From: CAXSEF01 sp964236535
Lineage (GTDB): Bacteria; Pseudomonadota; Alphaproteobacteria; Acetobacterales; Acetobacteraceae
DNA length: 22,773 bases
Reading direction: 5' to 3'
Assembly (NCBI GenBank): GCA_964236535.1
Contig: CAXSEF010000052.1
Coordinates: 1-22,773 of the forward strand
Part shown: piece after piece, positions 1 through 7,155 of the stretch
How positions within the stretch are numbered: the first letter of the stretch is position 1
Layout: the number at the start of each line of letters is the position of its first letter
Program-made: the position numbers and the translations under genes
The notes under the pieces: model-generated
The model's database searches: none
What the model was told of the DNA's origin: nothing
Seen by the model: only the letters and a program-made list of their open reading frames with translations

Positions 1-172
1 CGCACCCACTTCAGCACAGCGACATCGCTGACATCCAGCACGCGGCCGATCATGCGGTAAAACGGCAGCCGCAGGTCCGGCAGCGATAGCGCCGGTGGCC
101 GCGCACCACTCCGCTCCGGGCGTAGTCCGAACCCACGCACCGCTTGCAGCACAGACCATCCGCAGACACCAT
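1..172 (-). pseudogene. IS1-type transposase N-terminal remnant, frameshifted and cut by the window edge
   Basis: On the minus strand an ATG at 172 opens a 40-codon frame ending in TGA at 50-52. It carries a zinc-ribbon typical of IS1-like transposases: paired cysteines C9-x2-C12 and C31-x2-C34, with RGHRRYRC before the second pair and the usual aromatic-Thr after it (CGCRFT). At 53 a second frame starts MIGRVLDVSDVAVLKWV and runs off the window; this matches the helix-turn-helix segment that normally follows the zinc ribbon in the same protein. The 20-30 residues usually between the two parts are missing and the reading frame changes, so a deletion joined them out of frame. The element is probably a dead relic unless the missing left part restores it. 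No terminal inverted repeat or target duplication could be recognised. Family assignment rests on motif recognition only. Confidence 0.6.
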
Positions 173-250
173 CAGCCTCCACCAGGACAAAGCGCCAAGG
201 TGCCAGATGGTCCTGGCTATCCCGAGTTAGAGCTCTCAGGTTGAATAACC

Positions 251-298
251 CGGAGATCCGCTCGCTGGCGCGCCTCAAGCCTCTGAGCTGGATCTCCG
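251..298. repeat. Perfect 9-bp inverted repeat with 30-nt spacer
   Basis: CGGAGATCC at 251-259 is exactly complementary to GGATCTCCG at 290-298. GCTC at 260-263 and GAGC at 285-288 extend the stem after a one-base bulge. A third GGATCTCC lies at 345-352. No T-run follows, so an intrinsic terminator is unlikely. The site lies upstream (in minus-strand sense) of the transposase remnant and could be relic element sequence. The function is unknown. Confidence 0.5.
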
Positions 299-397
299 AG
301 AGAAGGTATCGGATTGATTTACCATGCGGAAACCCTGATTTGAGGGATCTCCATTCACTTGGCCTTCGAAGGTTTCTTCAACCCTGAAAATGCCGGT

Positions 398-450
398 CCA
401 GGGCGGCTCGCCCTGGCGGAGTCCAGAGGCAGAGCCTCTGGACTTGCTTG
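398..450. repeat. Intergenic repeat copy A (two adjacent perfect hairpins)
   Basis: Two perfect hairpins lie side by side. The first has an 8-bp stem (398-405 with 409-416) and a 3-nt loop. The second has a 10-bp stem, GTCCAGAGGC at 421-430 with GCCTCTGGAC at 434-443, and the loop AGA. It is followed by CTTGCTTGC. The second hairpin recurs almost unchanged at 22087-22107 and in degenerate form at 3277-3293 and 6072-6092. It lies just past the 3' end of aat, so it could also act as that gene's transcript-end structure. Confidence 0.7.
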
Positions 451-456
451 CGTTGT

Positions 457-1113
457 TCATCCGCCGCCGAACGAGAGAAACTGCGCGGCGAGCGCCTCGG
501 GCGTGGGTCGATCTGACCAGGCGGGGCGTTGGCAGGTGGCGGCAGCGAGGCGGGCGCGGTAGTCGGCACGGGGAATTTCGGTGGCACCGAACTGTGAGAG
601 GTGGCCGGTGACGAACTGGGTGTCGAGCAGGGTGTAGCCGGCGATGCGCAGACGGGCAGCGAGGTGGACGAGGGCGACCTTGGAGGCGTCGCGGGCGGTG
701 CTGAACATGCTTTCGCCGAAGAACGCGGCGCCGAGGGTGGCGCCGTAGAGGCCGCCGACGAGGGTGCCGTCGAGACGGCACTCAACGGAATGGGCATGGC
801 CTTGGCAGTGCAGGGCGGTGAACAGGGCCTCGATCTCGGCGTTGATCCAGGTGCCTTCGCGGCCGGGGGCGGAGGCGGCGCAGGCGCGGATGGTGGCGGG
901 GAAGTCCTGGTCGGTGGCGACGGTATAGGGGCCGGCGCGCACGGTGCGCAACAGGCGGCGCGGGCAGTGGAAGCGGTCGAGCGGGAGGATGCCGCGGGTG
1001 TCGGGGTCGTACCAATGCAGGGTGGGGTCGTCGCGCGATCCGGCCATGGGGAACAGGCCGGCGGCGTAGGCGCGGAGCATCAGCTCCGGGGTGAGGGCGA
1101 GGCGGCGCGACAT
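457..1113 (-). CDS. aat: Leucyl/phenylalanyl-tRNA--protein transferase
   Basis: This cytoplasmic enzyme transfers Leu or Phe from aminoacyl-tRNA to the N-terminal Arg or Lys of proteins, marking them for ClpS/ClpAP degradation (N-degron pathway). The frame is open from 1188, but residue 26 of that frame starts MSRRLALTPELMLRAYAAGL, the normal beginning of alphaproteobacterial Aat, so the ATG at 1113 was chosen (218 aa, family-typical). Visible motifs are GLFPM, WYDPDTRGILPL, HAHSVE, LVGGLYG, FFGESMFS (E134, equivalent to the catalytic Glu of E. coli Aat) and LLDTQFVTGHLSQFGA (Q166, the second active-site position). No strong Shine-Dalgarno precedes the start. It is a monocistronic gene facing the transposase remnant, and its stop lies next to repeat copy A. 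The family assignment is secure. Confidence 0.95.
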   Translation of the reverse strand: MSRRLALTPELMLRAYAAGLFPMAGSRDDPTLHWYDPDTRGILPLDRFHCPRRLLRTVRAGPYTVATDQDFPATIRACAASAPGREGTWINAEIEALFTALHCQGHAHSVECRLDGTLVGGLYGATLGAAFFGESMFSTARDASKVALVHLAARLRIAGYTLLDTQFVTGHLSQFGATEIPRADYRARLAAATCQRPAWSDRPTPEALAAQFLSFGGG

Positions 1114-1250
1114 GGCGTGAGTTTGCGGCAGGGGAGAAGGCAAGGCCAGGGGCACTTCCTGGACCCCCTGGGCCCTGAGAGCCCGCACACGCCTGAGGCT
1201 CCGGTCGCGGGTGGGTGCTTACGGCAACAGGATCAAAGGGCCTCATGCTT

Positions 1251-1316
1251 AAGTGCGGCGGCCTTTGCGGGTCCGGGCAGAGCCCGACCTTGCTTGCTTT
1301 CAGCGGGCTTGCGAGG
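1251..1316. repeat. Intergenic repeat copy B
   Basis: This gap between the divergent aat and amidase genes holds a block (1262-1284) that matches 14873-14895 with only two differences over 23 nt; its core reads GCGGGTCCGGGCAGAGCC. It continues into CTTGCTTGC, the same tail that ends copy A. A related inverted copy lies at 5981-6012. Open frames crossing it, such as the 24-codon extension in front of the amidase, appear to be spurious readings of the repeat. Confidence 0.6.
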
Positions 1317-1324
1317 CTCGGCGG

Positions 1325-2695
1325 ATGGAAACGATGGAACAGGCGGCCCGGGACCTCGACGCTGGGCGGGTGACTTCGCGCGCGCTGGTGGAAGGGTGCC
1401 TGGGGCGGATAGCCGACCCTGCGGGAGAGGGGGCGCGGACGTTCGTCGCGGTGTATGCAGAGGCGGCGCGGGCGTCGGCGGATGCCGCGGACGCGCTGCG
1501 CCGGGCTGGTCGGGCGCCAGGGCCGTGGTGCGGGGTGCCGGTGAGCGTGAAGGACCTGTTCGACGTGGCCGGCGAGGTGACGCGGGCGGGCTCGCAGCTG
1601 CTGGCGGGGGCGGCACCAGCGGAGGTGCATGCGGCGGTGGTGCGTAGGCTGCTGGCGGCCGGGCTGGTGCTGGTGGGCCGGACCAACATGACGGAGTTCG
1701 CGTATTCCGGGTTGGGGATCAACCCGCATTTCGGCACACCGCGAAGCCCATGGGACCAGGCGACGGGGCGGATTCCCGGGGGGAGTTCGTCAGGGGCGGC
1801 GGTTTCCGTGGCGAACGGGATGGCGGTGGTGGCGGTGGGGACGGACACCGGGGGGTCGTGCCGGATCCCGGCGGCGTTCTGCGGGGTGGCGGGATTCAAG
1901 CCGACGGCGCGGCGGGTGCCGACGGACGGGGCGTTTACGCTATCGCCGACGCTGGATTCCGTGGGTCCGCTAGGGGTGGGCGTGGCGTGCTGCGCGGCGC
2001 TGGATGGGGTAATGGCGGGCGAGGACCGGGCGAGGCTGCCGAGGGCGTCCGGTCCCGGAGCCGCGACGCCTGAGATAGAGGTGGCGGGGCTGCGGCTGGG
2101 GGTGGTGGAGGGGCTGGTGCTAGAGGGGATGGACGGGGCGGTGGCGGCGGCGTGGGAGCGGGCGCTGGCGCGGCTGGGGGCGGCGGGCGCGCGGCTGGTG
2201 CGGGTGCAAGTGGAGGCGTTCGCGGAAATCGGGCGGTCGGAGGCGGGTGCGACGCTGGTGTCGGCTGAGGCGCATGCTGTGCACCGGGAGAGGCTGCGCG
2301 AACGAGGCGAGGCCTATGACCCGCAGGTGCGGGCGCGCCTGCTGCGCGGGGCGGGGATCGATTCGGCGGCGTATCTGGACGCGCTGGCAGTGCGGGTGCG
2401 GCTGCGACAGGAGGCGGACGCGGCAAGCGCGGGATTCGATGCGCTGCTGATGCCGACGGTGGCGGTGGTGGCACCGACGGTGGCGTCGCTGGCGGATGAG
2501 GCGGAGTACGTGCGGGTGAACGCGCTGGTGCTGCGCAACACGGCGCTGGCCAACTTCCTTGACCGGTGCGCGATCAGCGTGCCGTGCCAGCGCGAGGGCG
2601 AGGCGGGCGTCGGGCTGATGCTGGTGGGGGAGACGATGGGGGACCGGCGGCTGCTCGCGGTGGCGGCGGCGGTAGAGGGGTGCGTGCGCGGGTAA
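1325..2695 (+). CDS. Amidase-signature family hydrolase
   Basis: This is an amidase-signature (AS) serine hydrolase that cleaves a carboxamide; the substrate cannot be told from sequence. The Ser-cisSer-Lys triad is present: Lys76 in VSVKDLFD, the cis-Ser at about S154 in PGGSSSG, and the nucleophile S178 in DTGGSCRIPA, with the spacing expected of the family. The frame is open from 1253, but its first 24 codons lie in repeat copy B, so ATG 1325 is preferred (456 aa); ATG 1334 is a close alternative. The length suits bacterial AS amidases. GatA is unlikely because no gatB or gatC is adjacent and the C-terminal part is short. It stands alone, with no operon partner. Confidence 0.85.
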   Translation: METMEQAARDLDAGRVTSRALVEGCLGRIADPAGEGARTFVAVYAEAARASADAADALRRAGRAPGPWCGVPVSVKDLFDVAGEVTRAGSQLLAGAAPAEVHAAVVRRLLAAGLVLVGRTNMTEFAYSGLGINPHFGTPRSPWDQATGRIPGGSSSGAAVSVANGMAVVAVGTDTGGSCRIPAAFCGVAGFKPTARRVPTDGAFTLSPTLDSVGPLGVGVACCAALDGVMAGEDRARLPRASGPGAATPEIEVAGLRLGVVEGLVLEGMDGAVAAAWERALARLGAAGARLVRVQVEAFAEIGRSEAGATLVSAEAHAVHRERLRERGEAYDPQVRARLLRGAGIDSAAYLDALAVRVRLRQEADAASAGFDALLMPTVAVVAPTVASLADEAEYVRVNALVLRNTALANFLDRCAISVPCQREGEAGVGLMLVGETMGDRRLLAVAAAVEGCVRG

Positions 2696-3180
2696 GGACG
2701 GTTCCGGTGCGCGAGAGCAGAGCCCCGACGTGAGACAGGGCGTTGTGCGTGGGCGAATGCCGGCGATGGAGGCGGTATCGTTGCCGCGGCGTGTGCTGGT
2801 GGGCGCAAGAAAGCTGCCTGGGGGCAGGGATGATTACGCAGGGCGCCGTGGGCGGAGTGGATTTGGTGGCGGGCGGCCGTGGCGGTGGACCTGGCTACGC
2901 CTCTAGTGAGGGCGTCGTCCGCGGGCTTCACGTGCGAGGACCACGGCGCGGCTCCGGCCTGCGGGACCTGGTCAGGAGGGAGGCGTCCGACGCATTGCTG
3001 GGGCGCGGCAGCCATTCCCGCAGGGCCAGGCTTGTCGGGCGGGCGACGGGGCGAGGCAGTGGCGGCGCTACGTCCCGCCACCCGGCTGGCTGATCGCGAT
3101 GGCGACGGCTGCGCGCTGAAGGTCGCGGGCGGAGTGCTGGACGCGCAGGTGTACCTGGGCACGGGCACGTATTTCCCATC
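2696..3180. other. Gene-free stretch; no supported feature
   Basis: About 480 bases after the amidase contain only competing open frames on both strands, rich in Arg, Gly, Ala and Pro, with no recognisable domain, no convincing ribosome-binding site and no hairpin followed by a T-run. Such frames are expected by chance at this GC content. A decayed gene is possible but no motif supports one. Repeat copy C follows directly. Confidence 0.4.
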
Positions 3181-3185
3181 ACGCA

Positions 3186-3310
3186 GTCCAGGGCCTTGCC
3201 AGGCCCGTCGAAGGGCGGAGCCCGTTGGAGACTATTCACTTGAAGCCTAGGGATTCTCCAGCCTTGCCTTGAGCGGAGCCCAGAGACAGAGCGGCTGCAC
3301 GTGCTTGCCT
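3186..3310. repeat. Intergenic repeat copy C
   Basis: The stretch 3251-3292 matches 22060-22101 at about 38 of 42 positions; both contain CTTGCCTTGAGCGGAG, followed by a hairpin of the form CCAGAGRCAGAGC. In this copy the right arm of the hairpin has decayed (CGGCTGCACG instead of CTCTGG). The preceding part, 3187-3235, contains GGGCCTTGCCAGGCCC and GGGCGGAGCCC, GC-rich stems resembling the first module of the other copies. It lies in front of nfuA. Confidence 0.65.
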
Positions 3311-3444
3311 GACGGTCATGCATCACAGGCTTGCTGATGGACCGCAGGCGGGTTGGTATCTCCTCCCTGCTCTTGCCGCTGCCTGCGATCCTGTCCAGAT
3401 ACCGCTCCATCCGGACCATGTCGTCCGCATCGTGGAGCTGCGCC

Positions 3445-4005
3445 ATGTTCATCGAGACTGAAGACACCCCGAACCCCGCGACGCTGAAGTTCCTGCCGGG
3501 TTGCGACGTAATGGGAGCCAGGACGGCGGATTTCGCGAGCGCGGAGGCTGCGGTGCCGAGTCCGCTGGCAACCGCACTGTTCGAGCTGCCCGGGGTGGCG
3601 CGGGTGTTCCTTGGTGCGGATTTCATCACCGTGACCAAGACCGACGTGACCGACTGGCCGTCGCTCAAGCCGCAGGTGCTGGGCGCGGTGATGGAGCACT
3701 TCGTGTCGGGCCGCGCGGTGATCGAGGGCGAGCAGGTCGCGCTGACGACGACGGAGATTCTGCCCGAGGATCGCGAGATCGTCGAGCAGATCAAGGAGCT
3801 GCTGGACACGCGGGTGCGGCCTGCGGTGGCGGGCGATGGCGGCGACATCGTGTTCCACGGCTATCGCGACGGGGTGGTGCTGCTGCACATGCAGGGCGCG
3901 TGCAGCGGCTGCCCGTCGTCGCGGGCAACGCTGAAGCACGGCATCGAGAACATGCTGAAGCATTATGTGCCCGAGGTGACGTCGGTCGAGCAGATCGAGC
4001 TGTAG
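3445..4005 (+). CDS. nfuA: NfuA-type Fe-S cluster scaffold/carrier (NifU family)
   Basis: It carries a [4Fe-4S] cluster in the cytoplasm and delivers it to apo-proteins. It has two domains: an Nfu N-terminal domain (residues ~1-88, beginning MFIETEDTPNPATLKFLPG) and the NifU C-terminal domain (~105-182) with the cluster-binding GACSGCPSS motif, C153-x2-C156. At 186 aa it matches alphaproteobacterial NfuA. The frame is open from 3331, but the ATG at 3445 begins the conserved N-terminus and has GGAG at 3434-3437, 7 nt upstream; the earlier ATG at 3418 would add an unconserved nonapeptide. The nitroreductase gene follows after 4 nt, so the two are almost surely co-transcribed. Confidence 0.95.
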   Translation: MFIETEDTPNPATLKFLPGCDVMGARTADFASAEAAVPSPLATALFELPGVARVFLGADFITVTKTDVTDWPSLKPQVLGAVMEHFVSGRAVIEGEQVALTTTEILPEDREIVEQIKELLDTRVRPAVAGDGGDIVFHGYRDGVVLLHMQGACSGCPSSRATLKHGIENMLKHYVPEVTSVEQIEL

Positions 4006-4009
4006 CGCG

Positions 4010-4597
4010 ATGACGGCGGTGGCGGAGGCGGCGCTCGACACGCTGTTCCGTGCGGCGCGCAGCCACTATCGCTGGACCGCGGAGCCGGTGGGCGACGATG
4101 TGCTGCACGCGATCTACGAGCTGATGAAGTGGGGACCGACCTCGGCGAACTGCTCGCCGGCGCGGGTGCTGTTCCTGCGCTCGGCGGATTCGAAGGAGCG
4201 ACTGCGGCCGGCGCTATCGGCGGGCAACGTGGACAAGGCAATGAGCGCGCCGGTGATTGCGGTGCTGGCACACGACCCGGAGTTCTACGAGCAGTTGCCG
4301 CGGCTGTATCCGGGGTCGGACGCGCGGTCGTGGTTCGCGGGCAATGCGTTGCTGGCCGAGGAGACGGCGGTGCGCAACGCGACGCTGCAGGGCGGGTACT
4401 TCGTCCTGGCGGCGCGGGCGGCGGGGCTGGATGCCGGGCCGATGTCGGGGTTCGACGCCGGCCGAGTGGACGGCGCGTTCATGGCCGGGCGGGGCTGGAA
4501 GACCAACTTCCTGGTGTGCCTCGGCCATGCCGACCGCACGGCGGAGCACGAGCGGCTGCCGCGGCTCGCGTTCGACGAGGCCTGCGTGCTGCTGTGA
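4010..4597 (+). CDS. Nitroreductase-family flavoprotein, RutE/malonic-semialdehyde-reductase subgroup
   Basis: This 195-residue protein has the N-terminal signature of the RutE-like subgroup: a YRWTAEPV segment near residue 20 followed by LMKWGPTSANCSPARVLF (38-55), the FMN-contact region. Relatives reduce malonic semialdehyde or other small carbonyls with NAD(P)H and FMN. The rest of the fold is visible as GGYFVLAARAAGLDAGPMSGF and a C-terminal NFLVCLGHAD segment. No rut pyrimidine-degradation genes are nearby, so a RutE function is not supported by context. The gene lies 4 nt behind nfuA with no good Shine-Dalgarno of its own, which suggests translational coupling. Family confident, substrate unknown. 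Confidence 0.85.
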   Translation: MTAVAEAALDTLFRAARSHYRWTAEPVGDDVLHAIYELMKWGPTSANCSPARVLFLRSADSKERLRPALSAGNVDKAMSAPVIAVLAHDPEFYEQLPRLYPGSDARSWFAGNALLAEETAVRNATLQGGYFVLAARAAGLDAGPMSGFDAGRVDGAFMAGRGWKTNFLVCLGHADRTAEHERLPRLAFDEACVLL

Positions 4598-4778
4598 CGC
4601 AGGGCTGAAGCTGTGTCGTGATGCACCGGCATTGGCCGGATGATGCGCCCGTGTGGCGCCGCGTTGCTTGTGGTCCGGGTCGTCGCTCCGCTTTGGTGCG
4701 CGGGCAGGCACGCGGGTCTGCTCATGGCAGTGAACCGCGAGACCGGCTCTGACACCGGGCGGTCCGCTGCGGGTTCTG

Positions 4779-5456
4779 GTGCTCGACTGCGCGCTGCCAG
4801 AGTGCCTGGCGGCACTCTATGCAGGAAGCGTAGTGCTTGGCGGCGGGTCGCTGGGCCTTGGCGCGAAACTGGGGCGGACGCCGGTGTCGGGGTTGCCGGA
4901 CGCGGTGGCGGCGCTGCTGGCCGCACATGGCGCGGGGCTCGACCGCATCGTGGTCAACGTGGGGCCGGGCAGCTTCACCGGGCTGCGGGCGTCGCTGGCG
5001 CTGGCGCACGGACTGGCGCTGGGCGGAGCGGAGCTGGTCGGCGTGACCGGGGGGGAGGCGCTGGCGCAGATGGTTGCGGCGTCGGGGCCGCTCGCGGACG
5101 CAGGCGGCACGGCGGGCGGGGCGCGGGCGCTGTGGGTGGCGACGCCGGCGCGGACCGGGCGGGTGTTCATCGAGCGGGACGGCGTGGTGCAGGCGGCGCT
5201 GCTGGATGCGCTGCCGGAGGCCGGGGGGCCGTTGCTTGTCGCCGGGGCGGCGGCAGGCGCGGTGGCGGAGCGGCTGCGTGCGCGCGGCGAGAACTTGGCG
5301 CTGATCGGCTTCGGTCGGCCGGATGCGGCGGGGCTGCTGGCGGCGGCGGGGCTGCGGGTGGCCGGGGTGTTGGCGCCGCGCGAGGCACTGCCGCTGTATG
5401 TCGATCCGCCCGAGGCGGCGCTGCCGCGCGGCGGGCTGCGTCCGGCGCCGGTGTGA
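4779..5456 (+). CDS. tsaB: tRNA t6A biosynthesis protein TsaB
   Basis: TsaB is the inactive-kinase-fold partner of TsaD in the complex that makes N6-threonylcarbamoyladenosine on ANN-decoding tRNAs. The hallmark VVNVGPGSFTGLRASLALAH is at residues ~58-77, followed by GLALG. The C-terminal LYVDPPEA resembles the usual TsaB end. The length, 225 aa, is normal. The start is uncertain: the only conventional in-frame start is GTG 4779, giving MLDCALPECLAALY, but upstream codons still encode the expected first strand (PLRVLVLDCAL), with an in-frame TGA at 4731. An ATG at 4724 would supply a natural N-terminus if one base were removed from the G-run at 4757-4759. The last codons overlap the rimI start. 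Confidence 0.88.
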   Translation: MLDCALPECLAALYAGSVVLGGGSLGLGAKLGRTPVSGLPDAVAALLAAHGAGLDRIVVNVGPGSFTGLRASLALAHGLALGGAELVGVTGGEALAQMVAASGPLADAGGTAGGARALWVATPARTGRVFIERDGVVQAALLDALPEAGGPLLVAGAAAGAVAERLRARGENLALIGFGRPDAAGLLAAAGLRVAGVLAPREALPLYVDPPEAALPRGGLRPAPV

Positions 5457-5974
5457 GCATCGTGAAGGACGTGACCGAGAGCGGGGGAGCGGCAAGGTTT
5501 GCCGGGATCCGGCTCGCAGGGGCCGCGGACGTGGACGTGCTGGCCGCGGTGCACGCGGTGGCGTTCCCGCCGCTGGAGCGCTGGGACGCGGCGGCGTTCG
5601 CGGCGCTGCTGGCGACCCCGGGATGCTGCGGTGTGGTGGCCGAGGGCGGGCTGGCGCTGCTGCGGATCGCGGGCGACGAGGCGGAAGTGCTGACCCTAGC
5701 AGTGGCGCCGGGATGGCGGCGGCTCGGGCTGGGGCGGCGGCTGCTGTCGGCGGGGCTCGGCGAGGCGGCGCGAGGAGGGGCGGCGGCGGCGCTGCTGGAG
5801 GTGGCACCCAACAACGTGGCGGCGCGGCAGCTGTATGCGGCGGCGGGATTCGCGGAGGTGGGGCGAAGGCGTGCCTACTACCCGGACGGAGGGGACGCGC
5901 TGGTGCTGCGCCTCGAGCGGCCAGGTGGCGAGACGGCTGAAATGATGCCGGCAGCTCCGCTTGCTGACCGGTAA
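5453..5974 (+). CDS. rimI: RimI-type GNAT N-acetyltransferase
   Basis: This GNAT protein, 173 aa, belongs to the RimI group, which acetylates protein N-termini (ribosomal protein S18 in E. coli). The acetyl-CoA loop VAPGWRRLGLGRRLL is at residues 84-98, and the C-terminal motif LEVAPNNVAARQLYAAAGFA at 115-134 is diagnostic; the RRRAYYPDGGDALVL ending is also typical. The chosen start is GTG 5453, which overlaps the tsaB stop in a GTGTGA junction; GTG 5462 is an alternative. The overlap implies translational coupling, and tsaB-rimI is a conserved pair. The frame reads back to 4640 only as a shadow of tsaB. The last ~18 residues (ERPGGETAEMMPAAPLADR region) lie beyond the domain, next to repeat copy D. 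Confidence 0.88.
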   Translation: MSIVKDVTESGGAARFAGIRLAGAADVDVLAAVHAVAFPPLERWDAAAFAALLATPGCCGVVAEGGLALLRIAGDEAEVLTLAVAPGWRRLGLGRRLLSAGLGEAARGGAAAALLEVAPNNVAARQLYAAAGFAEVGRRRAYYPDGGDALVLRLERPGGETAEMMPAAPLADR

Positions 5975-5977
5975 GCG

Positions 5978-6106
5978 AAGTAAGGCCGGGCTCTACCCAG
6001 ACCCGCCAGAGGCCAGGGGTCTTTGGAAATCCTTGCCTACGCATGGCGGTTCCAAAGGCTTGCTCTTGGCGGATTCTAGAGGCAGAGGCTCTCGCCTTGC
6101 TTGCCT
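5978..6106. repeat. Intergenic repeat copy D
   Basis: The gap between convergent rimI and the tusA-family gene is filled with repeat sequence. Positions 5981-6012 resemble the 1262-1290 module in reverse orientation (AGGCCGGGCTCTACCCAGAC). Positions 6056-6105 resemble the second module in forward orientation: GGCTTGCTCTTGGCGGATTC, then AGAGGCAGAGGCTCT and CCTTGCTTGCC. Together they form a two-module composite. TTTGGAAATCCTTGCC at 6022-6037 and GGTTCCAAAGG at 6048-6058 contain an imperfect complementary pair (TTTGGA/TCCAAA). Confidence 0.6.
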
Positions 6107-6132
6107 CGACCGGCCACACCTCATCACGGTCG

Positions 6133-6420
6133 CTAGGCGGGACGCAGGCCCTTGCGCAGCAGAAGCGTGGTGAATCCGGCCGTATCGGTTTCCTGGTGCA
6201 GCACCTCGTGGCCCTGGGCAATGGCCGTTGCGGGCACGTTGCGGCGCGGCTCATCGCCGCGCAGCCGGACCTCGAGCCTCTGGCCGGGGGCGAGCCGGTC
6301 AAGTGCCAGGCGAGTACGCACGAATGTCATCGGGCATGTATCGCGCGTGATGTCGACAGACAAGTCGGGGCGAGACTGCTCGTCGATCACAGGATCGACC
6401 CGGTGCGGTGAAAGGTGCAT
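6133..6420 (-). CDS. TusA-family sulfurtransferase-like protein
   Basis: This 95-residue protein has the TusA/SirA-like fold signature: LSVDITRDTCPMTFVRTRLA, with the sulfur-carrying Cys at residue 29, followed by LDRLAPGQRLEVRL and a C-terminal QGHEVLHQE segment. TusA proteins pass persulfide sulfur to partners, for example in tRNA thiolation; here the second proline of the classic CPxP motif is Thr, as I recall for alphaproteobacterial homologues. The chosen ATG at 6420 has no clear Shine-Dalgarno; the in-frame GTG at 6390 is an alternative start just before the domain. The gene is divergent from mucR with 60 bp between the starts. The frame stays open upstream to 6894 only as an antisense shadow of mucR. 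Confidence 0.82.
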   Translation of the reverse strand: MHLSPHRVDPVIDEQSRPDLSVDITRDTCPMTFVRTRLALDRLAPGQRLEVRLRGDEPRRNVPATAIAQGHEVLHQETDTAGFTTLLLRKGLRPA

Positions 6421-6480
6421 TGCGACGCGCGACCGACCGACTGTATATCGTGGCGCGACGACAGTACAGGGAGATGACGC
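6421..6480 (+). promoter_or_regulatory. Divergent tusA-like/mucR intergenic region with mucR ribosome-binding site
   Basis: Sixty bases separate the two divergent starts. AGGGAGA at 6468-6474, 6 nt before the mucR ATG, is a strong Shine-Dalgarno. TATATC at 6444-6449 could be a -10 element for mucR, but no convincing -35 is visible. ACTGT (6440-6444) and ACAGT (6461-6465) form a short inverted repeat flanking it. MucR-type proteins often regulate their own gene, so this is a plausible operator; that part is inference. Confidence 0.4.
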
Positions 6481-6891
6481 ATGGACGAGAACGTGGTGAG
6501 CCCGGAGGTGCTGGAACTGACAGCGCAAATCGTGTCGGCGCATATCTCGAACAACTCGGTGCCTCCAGATGCGCTGCCGCTGCTGATTCATGAGGTGTAC
6601 AAGACGCTCTCGGGTATCGGCAAGGAGCCTGTGCAGGCCGACAAGCCGCAGCCGGCAGTCCCGGTGAAAAAATCGGTGTTTCCGGACTACATCATCTGCC
6701 TGGAGGACGGCAAGAAGCTGAAGATGCTGAAGCGCCATTTGAAAACAGCGTACGACATGACGCCCGAGCAGTACCGCGAGCGCTGGCAGCTCGGGCCGGA
6801 ATATCCGATGGTGGCGCCGAACTACGCGCGGCACCGCTCGTCGCTGGCAAAGAAGATCGGGTTGGGCACCAAGTCGCGCGCTGCTCACTAG
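6481..6891 (+). CDS. mucR: MucR/Ros-family transcriptional regulator
   Basis: This is a 136-residue H-NS-like/zinc-finger regulator that in alphaproteobacteria silences AT-rich, often horizontally acquired or surface-related genes. The N-terminal oligomerisation region (residues 1-45) ends in LIHEVYKTLSGIG. The DNA-binding domain is at 66-130, with FPDYIICLEDGKKLKMLKRH and PEYPMVAPNYARHRSSLAKK. Of the Ros zinc ligands, C73 and H86 are present, the second Cys is D76 (common in MucR), and the positions 4 and 5 after H86 are Ala-Tyr, so the last His is missing; some homologues are known to fold without a complete zinc site. Start ATG 6481 has an excellent Shine-Dalgarno. It is followed by 264 bp before fur. 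Confidence 0.93.
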   Translation: MDENVVSPEVLELTAQIVSAHISNNSVPPDALPLLIHEVYKTLSGIGKEPVQADKPQPAVPVKKSVFPDYIICLEDGKKLKMLKRHLKTAYDMTPEQYRERWQLGPEYPMVAPNYARHRSSLAKKIGLGTKSRAAH

Positions 6892-7155
6892 CAACGCCGG
6901 CGAGCCGGCTGGGGCTTAGGAATCCGGCGACCCACGCCGGGACCGGAGCCGAGCACGCTGCAGGCGCGGCGGACTGGTTCGGGGCGGGGCGCGCGGATCG
7001 GCGGGGTGCGAGTCGACAACACCGCGCCGGATCGGCTACGCCCGTTCTGCCTGGCGAGGCATCCGCGCCTGGGGCGTCGCGTCCCGGCGAGGCGCCGGAG
7101 GCTTCGCGAGGCGGCCTGCGCTGCCGGACCGCGTCACCGTCTGCTTGGAATTTCC

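Noticed and set aside
1..380. Continuous minus-strand frame reading through the transposase remnant, including a FVLVEADGVC stretch
   Set aside because: It joins the helix-turn-helix frame to unrelated sequence with no start codon; the zinc-ribbon frame fits the transposase far better.
398..443. CRISPR array
   Set aside because: The repeated hairpins are dispersed between genes thousands of bases apart, with no regular spacers and no cas genes.
275..797. Minus- and plus-strand frames overlapping the 3' end of aat
   Set aside because: They are Arg/Pro/Ser-rich shadows of aat and of repeat copy A, with no domain and no ribosome-binding site.
601..1647. 348-codon plus-strand frame opposite aat
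   Set aside because: Gly/Ala/Asp-rich antisense reading of aat that then runs into the amidase in another frame; typical of high-GC DNA.
4722..6302. 526-codon minus-strand frame over tsaB and rimI
   Set aside because: Extremely Arg/Pro/Ala-rich, antisense to two recognised genes; no motif.
6896..6909. GCCGGC-GA-GCCGGC after mucR as a terminator
   Set aside because: The loop is too short and no T-run follows; short self-complementary GC words are common at this base composition.
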